Assembly: GCF_029784165.1 (NCBI RefSeq)
Contig: NC_073696.1
Span: 237,444,892 to 237,508,891, forward strand
Origin: Wyeomyia smithii
Lineage: Eukaryota > Arthropoda > Insecta > Diptera > Culicidae
Direction of reading: 5' to 3'
Length of the DNA: 64,000 nucleotides
The notes below the pieces were generated by a model that was not told where the DNA came from, searched no databases, and saw only the letters and a list, made by a program, of their open reading frames with translations. Shown here one piece after another: positions 1 to 12,619 of this stretch. The position numbers and the translations under genes were made by a program. How positions within the stretch are numbered: position 1 is the first letter of the stretch; the number at the start of each line of letters is the position of its first letter.

Positions 1-188
1 GACAATGACAAGACAATGACAAGACAATGACAAGACAATGACAAGACAATGACAAGACAATGACAAGACAATGACAAGACAATGACAAGACAATGACAAG
101 ACAATAACAATGACAATGACAAGACAATAACAAGATAATGACAAACAATGACAAAAAAATTGATAAGATAAGGACAAGACGAGAACAA
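1..188. repeat. 11-bp tandem array (GACAATGACAA)n
   Basis: Positions 1 to about 105 are near-perfect head-to-tail copies of an 11-bp unit, GACAATGACAA, roughly nine to ten copies. The array then decays into related GACAA/GATAA words until about 188. It starts at the window edge, so its full length is unknown. It looks like a simple minisatellite and has no coding signal. Confidence 0.9.
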
Positions 189-460
189 CAATCTCAGCTG
201 TTGCAACAGGAATATGTATTTTATACATACTAATAGACGCCAGGCATAAATCACACAATACTACATAAAAAAATGTTTTGAAAAATTACATTGAAGAGAC
301 AAAAAATAGGATATGTTGCATGAAATTGGGAAAACGTTTATTTAGCGTACTATCAAAATGATATAAAATATGGAAAAATTCTAAAATAAAATTGAACTGC
401 CATGCAGAATTCAGCGCACACAAATAAATAACACAAGCACACCAAATGTCAGCGGATTAC

Positions 461-1172
461 CCGCAAAAATCGACCGCAACCGGCCCGCTCCATTCGATAT
501 GTACGATTGTCCACGATCAAACGACGACTTGGTGTCGCTTTTGTGGATCTGACTTTTGGTCGCCTTGGCAGTGTTCCACATGCCAAGCTTCTCCAGCACC
601 GTCACGATCGAGGCCTTAAAACCGTACTGAATGTAGCCACTACCACTGTCGGCCCCGATCGAACCGTTACCGCCGGCACCACTAGTGTAGAAGCTACCAC
701 CACAACCACCACCTCCTGCACTACCGGTATCGGTGCGGTGCCGTCCCTGATAGGAGCAGGTTCCTGTCCCACCGGAACTGCCCCGCCCACTACGTGTTGG
801 CACTCCACCGATACTCTCGCAGCTCTCCAGCACGGGAGCGTCGTCGAGGGTATTGGAGCTTTCATCTACGTGGAAATTGATATCTATCATGCCATCGTTC
901 TCACCGCCAGCATAGAAGTTAACGTTTGGCTCCGAGCGGGGCGGGTAGAGAGGACGAATAGACGACAGGTTGTAGAGGCTACCGCAGCTTTGGGAGTTAG
1001 ATTTTCGCCTGCTGGTTCTATTTCTGCGGAAGCGTTTTCGCCTCGGAGGCGAACACGGGCGCGGAATTCCCTTGGACGCTGGGTCCAGCTCATCATCGTC
1101 ATCACTGCTATCCTGCCGTATCTCGAGAATTTCCAGCTCCACCGAATCCGTTGTTGCATTCGAGATGGGCAT
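461..1172 (-). CDS. Probable first coding exon of a host gene, product unknown
   Basis: The minus strand is open for about 237 codons from ATG at 1172-1170, whose context GGGAAAATGC is good for an insect start; the reading frame opens a little further upstream but without an ATG. The protein begins MPISNATTDSVELEILEI, then has an acidic run (DSSDDDDELD), an arginine-rich basic stretch (PPRRKRFRRNRTSRRK, around residues 42-57), a serine-rich segment, and a long glycine/serine-rich low-complexity tract (about residues 124-180). A non-repetitive tail (KASIVTVLEKLGMWNTAKAT) follows. The frame runs to a stop near 411, but a plausible splice donor, CGG|GTAATC, lies at 461/460, so I end the exon there. 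The composition is that of a cytoplasmic or nuclear N-terminal region, without signal peptide or membrane segment. I do not recognise the family. It could be a chance ORF, but length, codon-like composition and start context argue for a gene. Confidence 0.5.
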
Positions 1173-1700
1173 TTTCCCGCGAGATTCACTATAACACTGC
1201 ACTGTTCCTCATTTGGCCCGTTTTACCGTCACTTGCGCTAATGTTTTTGTCGAACGTTCGAAGAAAATAAATATTACATTAATGATCAATAACCGACCGA
1301 TCGCTGTTCAGCCTGGTACCGATAGCAACCACCGCCCCACATTCTCTTGGGAAGAGCAATTTTTAAATTATCTTTATTACATTTTCTCTTATCCTGGAAG
1401 AATGCCGGCCAAATGCAAGCAGCATAAGATGAGCATATTTTCCGTTTTCAAGCGACCTGAACCGACGAAGCTTAATTTGTATTTACGAGATGGCGGCGAA
1501 AAACTTACGTCTGGAAATTATATTTTCGTGTTCCTCTGGCCGTTTCCGCTTTCAGCTAGGGCAGCGGCTGTCATCAATTTTGACCTTGCTTGTTAGCTCG
1601 TGTGTTGATACTGGTGCCGACAGAATTCTATCAGTGGGTATCGTTTGTCCGCCCAGACGACGCCTGGAAGGCACTTAGTTGTCTGCCAATCGACACTGGA
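1173..1700 (-). promoter_or_regulatory. Possible 5' UTR and promoter region of the minus-strand gene
   Basis: This lies directly upstream of the ATG at 1172. On the minus strand a good 5' splice site, CAGAC|GTAAGT, occurs at 1509/1508, so an untranslated first exon may end there and be spliced to an acceptor such as ATTAG near 1242, in front of the coding exon. No clear TATA box or initiator was found. The plus-strand ORFs here read through the same bases and have no recognisable domain. This is inference from splice consensus only. Confidence 0.25.
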
Positions 1701-3639
1701 TGGTAACATAGCGTGAACTGAATGCACAGATTTACTCGGAAGATGCCCCTCCCACACGGTATGAATTCAATGATTGTTTTAGTTAAAAGCAGCAAAAGTA
1801 GGGTAAAAGGTTTTGTTCGCGGATTCACTCATATTCCTCATTGAATTACGAGTGGCTGTTTCGAAATTTGTTTTATTCGAGTTTACCATTGAGCTTTTAA
1901 GTTAAGCTTGTGTACGTTTACCAGCACCAGTTTTTTTTATTGTTTATTAAATAATCCATCATAAAAATATTGTTCAGTATTAAGTGCTTTTCATTCCAAC
2001 GATACTGAGGGAGTATGCCGTATATGTTTGTGTTTGTTTGAAACACGAGACACAGGATTTATGTTAAAGGAACTGGGAAAAATGTATCGATTCAAAAAAA
2101 AAATATCACAATCTGTTGACAAGCGAAAATGTAGGGCATTGGACCTATAAATCACCCACTTTATTCAAGACAAACAAGTTAAACGTGATACATTTCGATG
2201 TGATACTTTAACGTAGTACAGTATATACTGTATAGTGCACAATATACATTGTGTTACACATTCGGGTTATTACAGCCAAAATAACGTATCTAGTCGTGTT
2301 AAATATGAATCTTCTAATGGGTGCCCAAGCCCTCAAATTCGTCTCCCAAAATTCCAATTCCTCCCACCCAAAGACCCATTTTTCGCACACCTCTGAAATT
2401 TGACGGAAATGCAAATTATCGATCGCTAAGCTATTTTAAAAGATTCCGTTGCTACTTAGCTGTTATGAAGTAGCAAAATAAAACTAATCAACATACGAAA
2501 AATAAAATCAAATCAATGATGCAATTAGCTGGTCAACAGTGAAAAGCATTTATTTTACTCATCACTAGCTGAGTACCCGGTCTTACTTTGGATTCAATAT
2601 CAGCACTTGTTGTTATGGTGGCTTAGAAGTTTTTGAGCTGTGATTGGTTGAGTTCGACAATTGATATTTTACATTATATTGAACCTATATTTTTGAACTG
2701 GATTGTAAGAAGATCGTTTTGTCAATCAGCGGACAATATGGGATCCTAATTTAGCCCACTATATTTAGGTAGAAAATTACAATAATTTCTTGAATTTCAA
2801 ATATATGAAGATGAAATCCTACCAATAACAGTATAACTTAAAGATTTTATACAAAAGTTAATATGAACCTAATGATTTATGCTAACTTTCCCACTGAGAT
2901 TTTTTTGCCACCCATTATCGTTTGGCAGAAAAATGTGCTCTTTACATGACAGTGTTATTTCGATCATAATTTTAAAAGACATTTTGTGATTATAAAATAT
3001 TTTTTTGAACACATTCAATCACACGACACATTGCAAATTTGTAATTTTAAAGTGTTAAATGTAAATGTAATCATGTAATCGTTACCCTATGTGCTTTTAG
3101 CAGTTTATGATTTGAGACAAATTTAAAATACGTACTTCCAATTCAGATTTTTTGCAAATATTTTTCCTGCAGCGAATTTTTGAGCAGAAAATATAGATTT
3201 AAATAAGGTTGCAATAGCCAAGCATTATACAGGGTGGCAATAAGCATCGGGTAGCTTTAGTGTTTTATGCGCGGCGCGCGCTTGGCTTTAGTAAACGACA
3301 GACCCACTTTGTAGTAGTGCGTTTTCAGTCGATAAGAGCAGTACAGCAACTACTTTTGACATATCGTGGATTTGTCACATATTGGCTTAAATTTATTATT
3401 TTACCAGCTAAACCAGCAAGGTTCGTCCTACCATTTTTTTAATTAAAATAATTTTGAACATTATAATACGATTCCCCATACAACAAAATTGATCTTGCTA
3501 TTTGCTTATAGTTGGTAAACGTATTACGAATCTGATATTGGATATGTTTAAACTCAAAGGACAAATCATTTGACATGATTTTTGGAATGAGCACATATTC
3601 GACTTTTAGCTTCTGTAAATCACCTCAATTCTGGGAATT
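1701..3639. other. Unrecognised AT-rich DNA
   Basis: No convincing gene or repeat boundary is seen. There is a short AT-rich self-complementary patch near 2216-2260 (TATATACTGTATA and neighbours). All ORFs are short and lack domains. Confidence 0.5.
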
Positions 3640-3905
3640 TGCTCATTTCCAGCTGTTCAAGAAACCAGAAGTCGCCATCTTAGAATTTCAAAATGGTGTC
3701 GGAGATCGATTTTGGTTTCCCACAAACCTGAAATCGCTATCTTGGATTTCAAAATGCCATGTGGAGTAAAGCTCTGGCCTCTGGGCATTATTTTGGTTCC
3801 CAAAATATCCGTATTGCGGGGTATAGGGCCATTTTTGACACTTTTCCAGAAAAACAGAAGTTTCCATCTTTGATTTAGAAAAGGCGTCTGGAGTAGATTT
3901 TTAAC
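3640..3905 (+). repeat. Dispersed repeat family B, three diverged units
   Basis: Three loosely spaced copies of a unit resembling CAGAAGTCGCCATCTTGG followed by ATTTCAAAATGGTGTC and GGAGT occur at about 3664, 3727 and 3850. The same family appears in reverse orientation at about 38,330-38,680, with the CCGG-centred form. No coding role is apparent. Confidence 0.5.
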
Positions 3906-6900
3906 TGCTGTGCATCATCCCAATTATTTTAGGACGATTCTGGGATAAATCGGTTGAAATATTTGTTTTATTTGTATTGAATAATACCTTCCCTCCCCTC
4001 TTTCAGAGTACAGAGGGGTGTCAAAGCATCATAGAAATATTTTTTGCCCCAAAAAACCTCTATATGCTAAAAAATTATATGCCAATTCTGAAAGAAATTC
4101 CAGCAATTTTTATAAAACTCTGTTTTCAAATTTTCAACGATTCTAATTTGAGTATTTTTGGAACCGGGATGATATTTAAAGGCCGTGAACCGACCCAAGT
4201 TATGTTATTTTGAACCTTTTCAGGACCACCACATTGTTTCCAGCAAGTTATTTGATTTTCTTCGGGATTATCAAGTATTCAAAAAAGGAAAAGGAGTAAT
4301 ATTCCTAAAATTTACCGCTTCGGATCATCAAATTGATTAACCCTATCGAGTGTACTCCCAAATTTATTACAAGTAATAAGTTCACGTAATGAGGTTTGAT
4401 TACACTGTGGCAAGCGCATCGCGACTCAAGCCCGCACGTTCGAAATGGAAATTCCGGTCTGTGGACTCGAAAAGTTAGCCAAACTATTGAAATTTACGAA
4501 ATCCACAATGTAACATTCCTAAACGTTTAGGCTAGAGTTTGACTATCGCTTCATCGTTATCGTGAATCTTTTCAAGGTGAGTTCGGAAAGCGTTCAAAAA
4601 GTGAAGACAACGGCTGGATTAAGAAGAAGAAAAAAGAGAGAAAGAGAGCAATGGCCTATGGTAAGAAGAAAGACTCTGGAAAATAAAACGCATTCAAAAA
4701 CTCAAGTTTTTCGTGTCCGGATTTTTACGTGTCCCACCTTTATTTCGAGTAATGTCAGTAGATTCTGAGCTGTATTCCAATTATATTTTACTGTGACTCA
4801 AAATGGGATTGTACTCCCTCGAGACACAAATTGTACTTTTAATTTCAATGGCGCAGGCTTATTATAGAAAAGATAATAGCAAATATTTCTAAATGTGCTG
4901 AAAGCAGCTGTTGGAATTTCCATTTTTTCTCAGCTGAACACAAAGCTTAAATTGTACTTAGGTTACACTGCTAAAATTGTTTCTCACAAACGTGACTGAA
5001 ATGTGCCTCCTCTGCGACATTTCTGCCCTTGACACTGAAAAAACATGCTGATGCCTGCGTTATGGGACAAGAAATCCCACTAATGACGCTACTTACGAGA
5101 GGAGTACAATTTTCTCGACAATCACCCAAGTGGATTCGTGCATTTTAGGTAATGTTGGGTCCGGCAAACACGGAGAAAAAATGTCTGAAAAATTTGATCA
5201 CTTTCAGTCAAAGTGACAACGTTAGTTCAAGCTAGTGAAGTGCAAAACTGGGGGTGTTTTAATTTCACACTTCACGAAGCTTTACAGTTGTTCCTCGCGT
5301 GATGAGGGACATGAAACTCCCGTTGACGGTACTCTATTAGTACTTCTTTTGTTCTCTAGCCGGGAGCGTGTGGAGATGTATGTGCATTTAATTGATGGTG
5401 TCGCCATCGCCGGTCCATTGTTTCCGTCATCTATTCAAACGTCCACTGGGTATGTCACAATCTAACTATTGCGGTGGCACGAACCGATACTAAGTAAGCA
5501 ATTTGTTGTACGGTCAGTCACGCTCGGTAGCACCGGTTTTATTGTCACGGTTGCCACATTATTTGCGATAATCAATACCAAGTTCGGATTTCATCCGATA
5601 GATACAGTAAACCTAATCTTGGCGTAATCCCAGTGGCTGTATCTAAGATTGGCAACTCTGCCTAATAGTCTCATCACTTTAATCGACAACAATGGGTAGA
5701 AATGGGCATCGATGAGGTCCCACCGCACACACACGTTGCGGTGCGGAAATCGCTTTTAGTCTCAGTGGACATGCGAATGACACGGACGTTAAATTGGAGT
5801 TGCACCGGCATACCATTTCTACTCATGTGGGTGAGTGTGGGACGGGGTTGCTAAATTTGTCCGAGATCGCTATTTATAATTTAATATTGAGTGCTTTGCT
5901 GTAAGTGAATTAGTCGAGTGGCGCGCGTCTCCGCCTTCGTACCGCACTACATTGAAATGGCGACCCCCAAAGCGGGGAATCAATTTAATTTGCACGCTTC
6001 AATAGGCATGAGATTGTCAACAAATTATTCCTTCGATCGAGGCATCTTTATTTGGCCCAATTAGTAGTGACATGTGAAAATCTATTTTCTACCATAATGA
6101 TGAGTTATGCGTTTCATTGGAGGAATTCTTCACTGCTTGTTACCGAATGGCTAAATTTAACAATCAAAAATTGAATTTTTGTTGAACAATCATATCACGC
6201 GATTGGAATAAGTGCCTAGTTTAATTACCACTACGTGGTGGTTCGAAGTTGATGATTACGTGAATTTGCCATCTTTAAGATACGGTGAAAGTGCCATGTT
6301 CTCGAGATTCACTTGAGTGTTCTCGCATTTCAACAATGTCGGAGACGGCATGCACAATAATTAATAGCGTATAAGTGTAGGCATCTGTTTTGACTTGTGG
6401 GTTTAATTCTACAACCCTTTCTAACTTGACGAACTTGGGCATGGAGATTAAAAGACGCTTGACTGACACTCAACTTTCTGTTTGGCCAAAACAACATTCA
6501 AATGAAGTACCTACTTTTATTTCTGGTATTCTTTTCAGTATAATTAGAAAATACTTCAACTATGTACTTTATTCCGAGAAGGTTAAAAATATTCAACACA
6601 AAATTCCTTTAGCTGGAAAAGAAAAACTGTGCAGAGTGCAGTATAATTTAATATGTTGTTTATAGGTAACCGTCCAATTAGCTGGAATTAAACATTATTT
6701 TGGATTTGGACAACGTCCGACCGTGTACTGGGAATTCAAAAGCCACTGCAAAGCAAAGGTAGCGGATCCGGAGACTCATTCGAATACTCTTTTTAATTGG
6801 GACCCAAAGTTGTCAAATTTGGCAAGAATAGTAGAAGATTCGGAATCCGTCGATTGTTGATCTTTGATCCGTTGATTGAAGTCCAATTAAATGTTCTTGA

Positions 6901-7963
6901 CCACAAAGATCACTTTCAGACATGTTTTATAGACAAGATTGACTCTTAGAGTGTCTAGTTTTCCCTATTTCTGATTCCTTCGTTTTTAGTCAATTCATCA
7001 TTCAAGGATTATAACGATTCTAACTCATTCAACTTCAAGTATGAACACACAAATACTGGTTCTGGACGCTTCGTAAATTTTTGACGATTTTGTATTCACC
7101 ACAGAGCATCAGTGGTAAGGTTATAAAAAAAAGAAAGTGAATGATGTTAGAAACGTGTTTTCATATTGAAATCGAAACTGTCCACAATGAGGAATCTTAT
7201 TGGACCTTATTGGGGAAAAGTACATTTCTGCTTCGTGTGATAGTTTTTAAATTTTTTATATGTATCACTCACTATATTATATATAGTGAGTACTCTGCGA
7301 AAAAAACATTCCAACTGTCAGTTATTAGCGGCGATAGCTCATAACAATTCACGGTATATGAATGTATGTATAGAAAAAATTTTTTGACTCAATTATTAGA
7401 TATTTCGATAATCCATGTTCAGCGATTAGTGATGCTACATTTTTCGGTTAGCGGTTTGACGATTACGGGGGGTGAATTAGTGGATAGCGCGGTTCACCCA
7501 TCTGCTCAATTATTGGATTTGAGATTAAAATTAAATCTAAGCTGAAAACATGTGTTTTTTTTACTTCAAAGCAGCAGTTTTCTCAGATAAACCGAAATTT
7601 TCAATACAGCATTTAGCAGCTAGTTTCTGCACGTAAAATTTGAATGATGCGAAACCACATCAATATTGTACGAAACGCAACTTTCGATTAATTTTGAAAC
7701 CTTAATAACGAATGTGGGTTTGCCATAACACAATTGATGCTCTAGCGTATTTTCAGTATTTAAGACGGCTGCTTCTCATTGCACTTACAAAATACCCATC
7801 AGTGATGAGTAGTTGTTGTTGTTGAAGTTTCTTGTTTTTGGCTTGAAGTCTGTGCTTCATATCCGCCAGCGCTCAGTGATGAGTTGTATATAGGTACTGA
7901 TATTGGTAGTGCTTTTCAGAAGGCTGTGACTGCTCAAGCAATGTTGAGGATGTGCAAGTACAT
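3906..7963. other. Unrecognised intergenic or intronic DNA
   Basis: This 4-kb stretch contains only short ORFs with no family resemblance. A moderately less AT-rich block near 5,460-6,060 carries non-repetitive words such as GCGCGCGTCTCCGCC and could be a conserved noncoding segment, but nothing in the sequence proves that. A purine-rich run lies at 4,620-4,675. Confidence 0.4.
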
Positions 7964-8361
7964 TGAAGATGGTCGGGTTTGGCTTTACTCGAACATGCAC
8001 CCGATTTTTTTTCTCTCGGTTGTAGCCCGAACCCGACCCGAACCCGAACCGTAAAACCCGAACCCGAGATTTTTTTGGGAGTCGATTTTTCACACCAATC
8101 CGAGGCTGCCCTGAAGCTGAACCTCGAATTGTATTTAAAAGTTAATGATTTTTACAGTTGCATGATATTAGACATCATAATCTTATAAATATGATTATTT
8201 GATATAGTCGGATTTCGGATTTTCAAACCCAAGCCCGACATTTTCAAAGCCGAACCTAACCCGAACCCGAAAATTTTTTACCACCAAACCTGAACCCGTC
8301 CCTTACCCGACACTTTCAAAAGCTTTCAAACCCGAATCCAACCTGAACCCGACCATCTCTA
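7964..8361. mobile_element. hAT-like nonautonomous element (MITE)
   Basis: Terminal inverted repeats match: left GATGGTCGGGTTTGG near 7969, right AACCCGACCATCTCTA ending at 8361. The flanking 8-bp words AAGTACAT (7956-7963) and TAGTACAT (8362-8369) agree at seven of eight positions, the duplication length typical of hAT transposons. The interior has clustered CCCGAA words on both sides, as subterminal repeats often do, and no transposase ORF. The left end is mutated, so its first bases are uncertain. Confidence 0.7.
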
Positions 8362-8622
8362 TAGTACATATAAACTGGCGCACGAAAACGAACCAGGGTT
8401 TTTTGAGCGCCCTAAAACTGGTTGTTTACTCGAAGAGAAGCTCACCGAAACATTATGATTCTGTGTGTATGATATTTTATCCGTTGTCAAGAATTGTCAA
8501 TAATAATGCGTTATGCATTTCACAAATTTGTAGTGCGAAATTAGACCAAAGATTGTGTGGAAAGAGAAGCTAAGGTACCATTTTTTTAAACCATTGTAAA
8601 TTTGAAAAAAAATCAGATAAGA

Positions 8623-8895
8623 CGTCGAACACAAATTACGTATCGCTAAAAATCTAGATTTCAGACCTCCTCCCCCCTGTGTAACGATAGGTAACGTTTG
8701 ACATGGCTCCCCCTTCCCCCAAAATTACGTAACGCTGATCAGCCTGACCCCCATCCGAAATTTTCAATTTCGAGCAAACATCACAGTTACGTAACTGTCT
8801 CTACTACCCCCCTTCCTCCCTCTACGCAACAATGAGTAACGCAGACTCAACACACCTCCCCCCTCCTTCATGCGTTACGTAATTTGTGTACGACA
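8623..8895. mobile_element. C-rich inverted-repeat element, copy 1
   Basis: The left end reads CGTCGAACACAAATTACG and the right end CGTAATTTGTGTACGACA, an imperfect inverted repeat of about 24 bp. The interior alternates C-rich runs with GTAACG/CGTTAC words. A second copy with the same order of internal words lies at 37,571-37,846. There is no ORF. Target-site duplication could not be fixed, so the superfamily is open. Confidence 0.75.
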
Positions 8896-9731
8896 CCTAA
8901 CATATTTTTTCAAATTAAAAATTAATTTTTTTTATCGTTTTTCTAATGCTTGTATTGTTTTTGTAATCTTATCTTCTCTTATTATTCTAATCGTTTTTTA
9001 ACAATTTAAAATTATACCAGTTGTTCTTTTTTGGGCGATGGTTGAGTTTTTATGTTGCACATATCAGTTTATATTAATCTTTTAACATTATTATTTTGGT
9101 CATATGTTTGCAAAATGATAGCTCAAGAGAGCGCAGTCGCAAGGGTACGAAGTTTACTTTGTCAAGGGAATGCTTGTCGGTTCGAACTTTAGTAGAATCA
9201 GACCGTTCGATGTCAAAAAAGACTTAAGCATAGGTTGATTCTAAGGCTCTTCAACCACATACCCTTCCTCTAAGCTGAATTGTATAATACCTTTGTTGTG
9301 TTCCTCCTAACAAAAAAAGTCCCTCTTATGAATAAAACTGACCAGAAGGATGCACAACGAGTGCTTTCCAGGGATTTGAAAATGGTGGTATTTGGCAGGA
9401 GGAACAAAGCTCGCTATAGTAGAGTAACAAGCGTGCAAAAGGAAGAGTGAAAATCACTACACACAAGCACGGATAAATAATTAGCATGCCACTTTTCAAT
9501 GGAGGTGTTGCTAATAATAGAATAGATATCACGATAGATCAATGATTCTGATCGCAGTGAGGAAGTCCAGAAAGGAAAAAAACGAACAGTTCTATGTAGG
9601 TCTAAGTCAACATTGCGGTCGTGGCTTTGCACACAATTTTTTTGTTATTTTTTACTGAAGGAAATACCATTGCAGCTCCCGCTGCTGGTACCCGGAAAAA
9701 TTATCTCTTCAATTAAGTATTTAATTTGTTC
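8896..9731. other. Unrecognised AT-rich DNA
   Basis: Only short ORFs are present, none with recognisable motifs. Nothing else supportable was seen. Confidence 0.4.
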
Positions 9732-9955
9732 TCAAAATGCAAAAAATGCCAAAATAGGGCATAGCTTTTCAGTGTAGTCAATGCACCCACCATTGATGTT
9801 GCCGCTACCGCACAAAGGCAGCTTTCTACTAGAGGAAGAAATGCCGCTGCACCTACCGCTGTTGTTGCTAACACTACCACCGCACGGGTACTCGTTGCCG
9901 CTGCAACTGCTGTCCTGCTGCTTCTTAGTTAGGACTGTCCTAGTGACCACCCACT
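9732..9955 (-). repeat. Dispersed repeat family A, CAG-rich core, copy 1
   Basis: Read on the minus strand this shows the GCAGCGG/GTTGCAGCGG-rich core of family A followed by AGAAAGCTGCCTTTGTGCGG. The same order of words is seen on the plus strand near 29,400, 47,200-47,400 and 48,580-48,760. The 72-residue minus-strand ORF within it is low-complexity and probably accidental. Confidence 0.6.
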
Positions 9956-10232
9956 AGTAAACTGATTGGTTTGAGTAGAAGCTGGTTCTTATATATAGTC
10001 CAAAGAGTATATTCCTGGGTAACTAGGTATAATATTCCATCAACCGTGTTAGGGGAAGCAAGCATTAAGCAACCAATCAGGAGTCGAATCTACGTTTCAA
10101 CCGGGTTTGACAATTTCGTTAGTACATTAGTTCGAACAATCAAATTACATTTTTTTTATTGGAGTGAATACGCGGATAACACAGGTGTGGTCCTTAAGCT
10201 TAATTTGAAATAATGAAAGATTAAAGCTTTCT

Positions 10233-10412
10233 AACAATTCTTGTGAACTTTGGTGCCCCTAGCCACTACATTTTTTTTCAGAAACTTAAATGAGTTTTCT
10301 CGTAACCATAATGTTCAGCGACGAACCCAGCGAGCAATTAATATGCGACGCTTTGACGTAAGTTGACGCGTATTTACAATGGCTAGAGGCACCAAATTTC
10401 ATAGGAATGGTT
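10233..10412. mobile_element. Short inverted-repeat element C, copy 1
   Basis: The left end ATTCTTGTGAACTTTGGTG then CCCCTAGCC is mirrored at the right by GGCTAGAGGCACCAAATTTC then ATAGGAAT, giving about 30-bp imperfect terminal inverted repeats around a 120-bp core. A related element with the same ends lies at 24,059-24,223. It is nonautonomous, with no coding capacity. Confidence 0.6.
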
Positions 10413-10639
10413 AAAAAGCTATAATCGTTCTAAGGCAACTATTGTGAGCCTTAAGGTATCATCTTTTTCGCTTTTGTCAACCAGTGTAACTTTCCAATCG
10501 ATTGCTGCAAGAGCATAATAATAAGCATTTGAAAAAGGACAAATTTCATCCCCAATTTCGTTTTTAGATTTTCGTTTTACACCCGTGTAGCCGAACTTCC
10601 TGACAGATGTACATCTATCATAAAAATTGAAAAAAAAAA

Positions 10640-10990
10640 CAGGCTTCTCTTACAGGCTACAACACAAACTCTAAACTGCAAGAATGTCAAAAGAATGTCA
10701 ATCGGTGCTCTAAAAAAGCTGCAGGAAAAGTGAAGGAACTTGGTACACTTCCAATAAAAATTTTCTGAATCACTATAAGTCGTTTGTAAGGTTCCTCAAG
10801 GTTTTTATTTGGGCACATTTTTAATAATATTCATAAATGATGTCAAACCTATCCGATATCGAAACATTCGCAGAACGCAACTAGAGCACTCTAATGCAGA
10901 GAAAACACAGACATGGCTTTGAAAAATGTTCTAGTTCCTTCACGTAAGTCCAAAATTTTAGAGGCGATGATACTGTAGACCTTACAGTAG
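10640..10990 (+). pseudogene. Degraded LINE reverse transcriptase remnant
   Basis: Around 10,790-10,855 one frame reads KVPQGFYLGTFLIIFINDVK, clearly the RT motif usually seen as GVPQGS-LGPLLF--FINDV. Flanking sequence is full of stops and frame changes, so it is an old fossil of a Jockey/CR1-type non-LTR element. Boundaries are estimates. Confidence 0.55.
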
Positions 10991-11860
10991 TGCCCGGAAG
11001 CGAATAACTACAGTAGCAATTCTTCCTAAAACAAGGCTACCCGTGATTGTAGCTGACCCATAATTGTGGAGGCACTGTACTGTGAAATGAATTTTTTTTT
11101 CTACTGTGAACGCGTATGACTCACAAACTAATATCCGCGGATGAATTGGAGATGGAAGAAACTATTCACATGTGCAAAATATGCGACAGTATGAGTTGTT
11201 CGTAGACTGGAGGTGAATTTTAATACTTTTTAAGTAATGAAATCATTATAAAAGGGAACCTTATATTGTTATTGCTTCAAAGGAACAATTAAAAATTTTG
11301 CGTGTGGTTGTAACGGTCATACTCGTGATCTCGTAATATATGCAAAACACATGACAGTATGTATCTTCACTTGAGAAGAATATTATTACTTTTCAAGTAA
11401 CAAATCTATTGCAAAGTGCTACTTGTAGAAGGCTCTATAACCGAATTTCAGAGATGCACCATTAAACCTGAAGAATTGGTAAACTTTCAATTTTTCTAAA
11501 AACTATTTTGCCACTTGGTGACCGAGGGGTCAACAAATTCGATAAAATAAAAATGGCATTATCATTTCTTCTCTATTTCAAACAAATATGTGCATTATCA
11601 AATCATATTAAATTTTTAAGACCTTGTGCACCTAGTGGCGTGGTTTCAGCAAAAATTGCTCATTACGTGGAGTACAAGGGGGAAACAAATTATTTGAGAC
11701 AGGCAAAATTCGGTCAATTTTTAAATGGCCAGAATTTCACGAAAAATAAATTAATTCGGAAGATACCGGAGTTATTTAACTGGAAAATTATGTTAGATTT
11801 CTCGTATTACTTGAGAACCGGACGTGACCAAACTATACCGAAAATGTACCGGATTCTAGA
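10991..11860. other. Unrecognised DNA with one open frame
   Basis: A 137-codon frame at 11,508-11,921 begins without an ATG, is rich in K, N, F and I as expected of AT-rich DNA, and runs into an inverted-repeat arm. I see no domain. The phrase GACCGAGGGGTCAA near 11,520 resembles CACCAAGGGGTCAA at about 37,096, so part of it is probably a dispersed repeat. Confidence 0.35.
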
Positions 11861-12361
11861 AGTTTGTGTCAAAATGTACATTTTTGCAACACGTAGAACT
11901 TTTTCTGACATCTTTTTTTAGCTTCATATAAACTAGAATTAGTACTCAAAGAATAAAAATCCGTCGAATAACCATCGAGATAATTATTAAGTATGGGTAC
12001 TGTTTTAGCAGTTTTTTTTGTTGGGTACAATTTTGCTTCAGATCGCAGCACCCAAGCAAAATCCCTGAATCTTTGAACTGTAGGCCTTATTAAACCAAGT
12101 AAGTAACTTTGCAAATTTGTGTTTTGGAAAATTTATCTGGACCAACATTTGAAAAGGTTTGAAGTATCTTGAACTTTTTTTTCAAAAATAAAATATATCT
12201 AAATAATGACGAGAGATAGAGAATCGTGGACTATAGACTTCTAGACTAGAAACTTCTAGAAAATTATCTTAACTTTCATTTAAAAATTATCAAACAAAAC
12301 AAGATGTCAGAAAAAGTTCTACGCGTTGCAAAAATGTACATTTTGACTCAGACTCTTAAAA
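11861..12361. repeat. Inverted repeat with about 55-bp arms
   Basis: The left arm (11,865-11,925) and right arm (12,300-12,355) are reverse complements over GTCAAAATGTACATTTTTGC, then AACACGTAGAAC, then TTTTTCTGACATC, with few mismatches. About 375 bp lie between. It may be a nonautonomous transposon whose outer ends have decayed, or two opposed copies of one repeat. Confidence 0.55.
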
Positions 12362-12539
12362 TCCGAAACATTTTCGGTGTAGGTTAGTCACATCTAATTC
12401 TCAGTTTTCCAGTAAATGAAAACGGTGAAACATGAAAATTCACTTTTCATGAAGTTCTAGCCATGTAAAAATTGACAACATTTTACCTGTTTCAATCATT
12501 TCATCTACCTGTACCTAAGTATTAAATTTATCTAAACAC

Positions 12540-12619
12540 AATTTCTTCTGTATTTCTTCAAATATCTTTCCGACATCCTTGGATACAAGCAATCGAAGAA
12601 GCACAAGTTTACAAGTAAT
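12540..12619 (+). pseudogene. Older LINE RNase H region, upstream half
   Basis: One frame just before the insertion reads HPWIQAIEEAQVYK, a typical stretch preceding the last RNase H motif of LINEs. It continues across the insertion into sequence at 18,532 that encodes AGHTGISGNGEADK after small frame changes. The two halves therefore belong to one degraded element interrupted by the I-like LINE. Confidence 0.6.

Noticed and set aside
507..1241. A 244-codon plus-strand open frame opposite the minus-strand exon
   Set aside because: It is rich in Thr, Val and Ala from the complement of Gly/Ser codons, lacks start context and ends shortly after the exon. It is the antisense shadow of the 461-1172 exon.
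11508..11921. A 137-codon plus-strand gene
   Set aside because: The frame has no initiating ATG at its start, AT-driven composition, and runs into an inverted-repeat arm.
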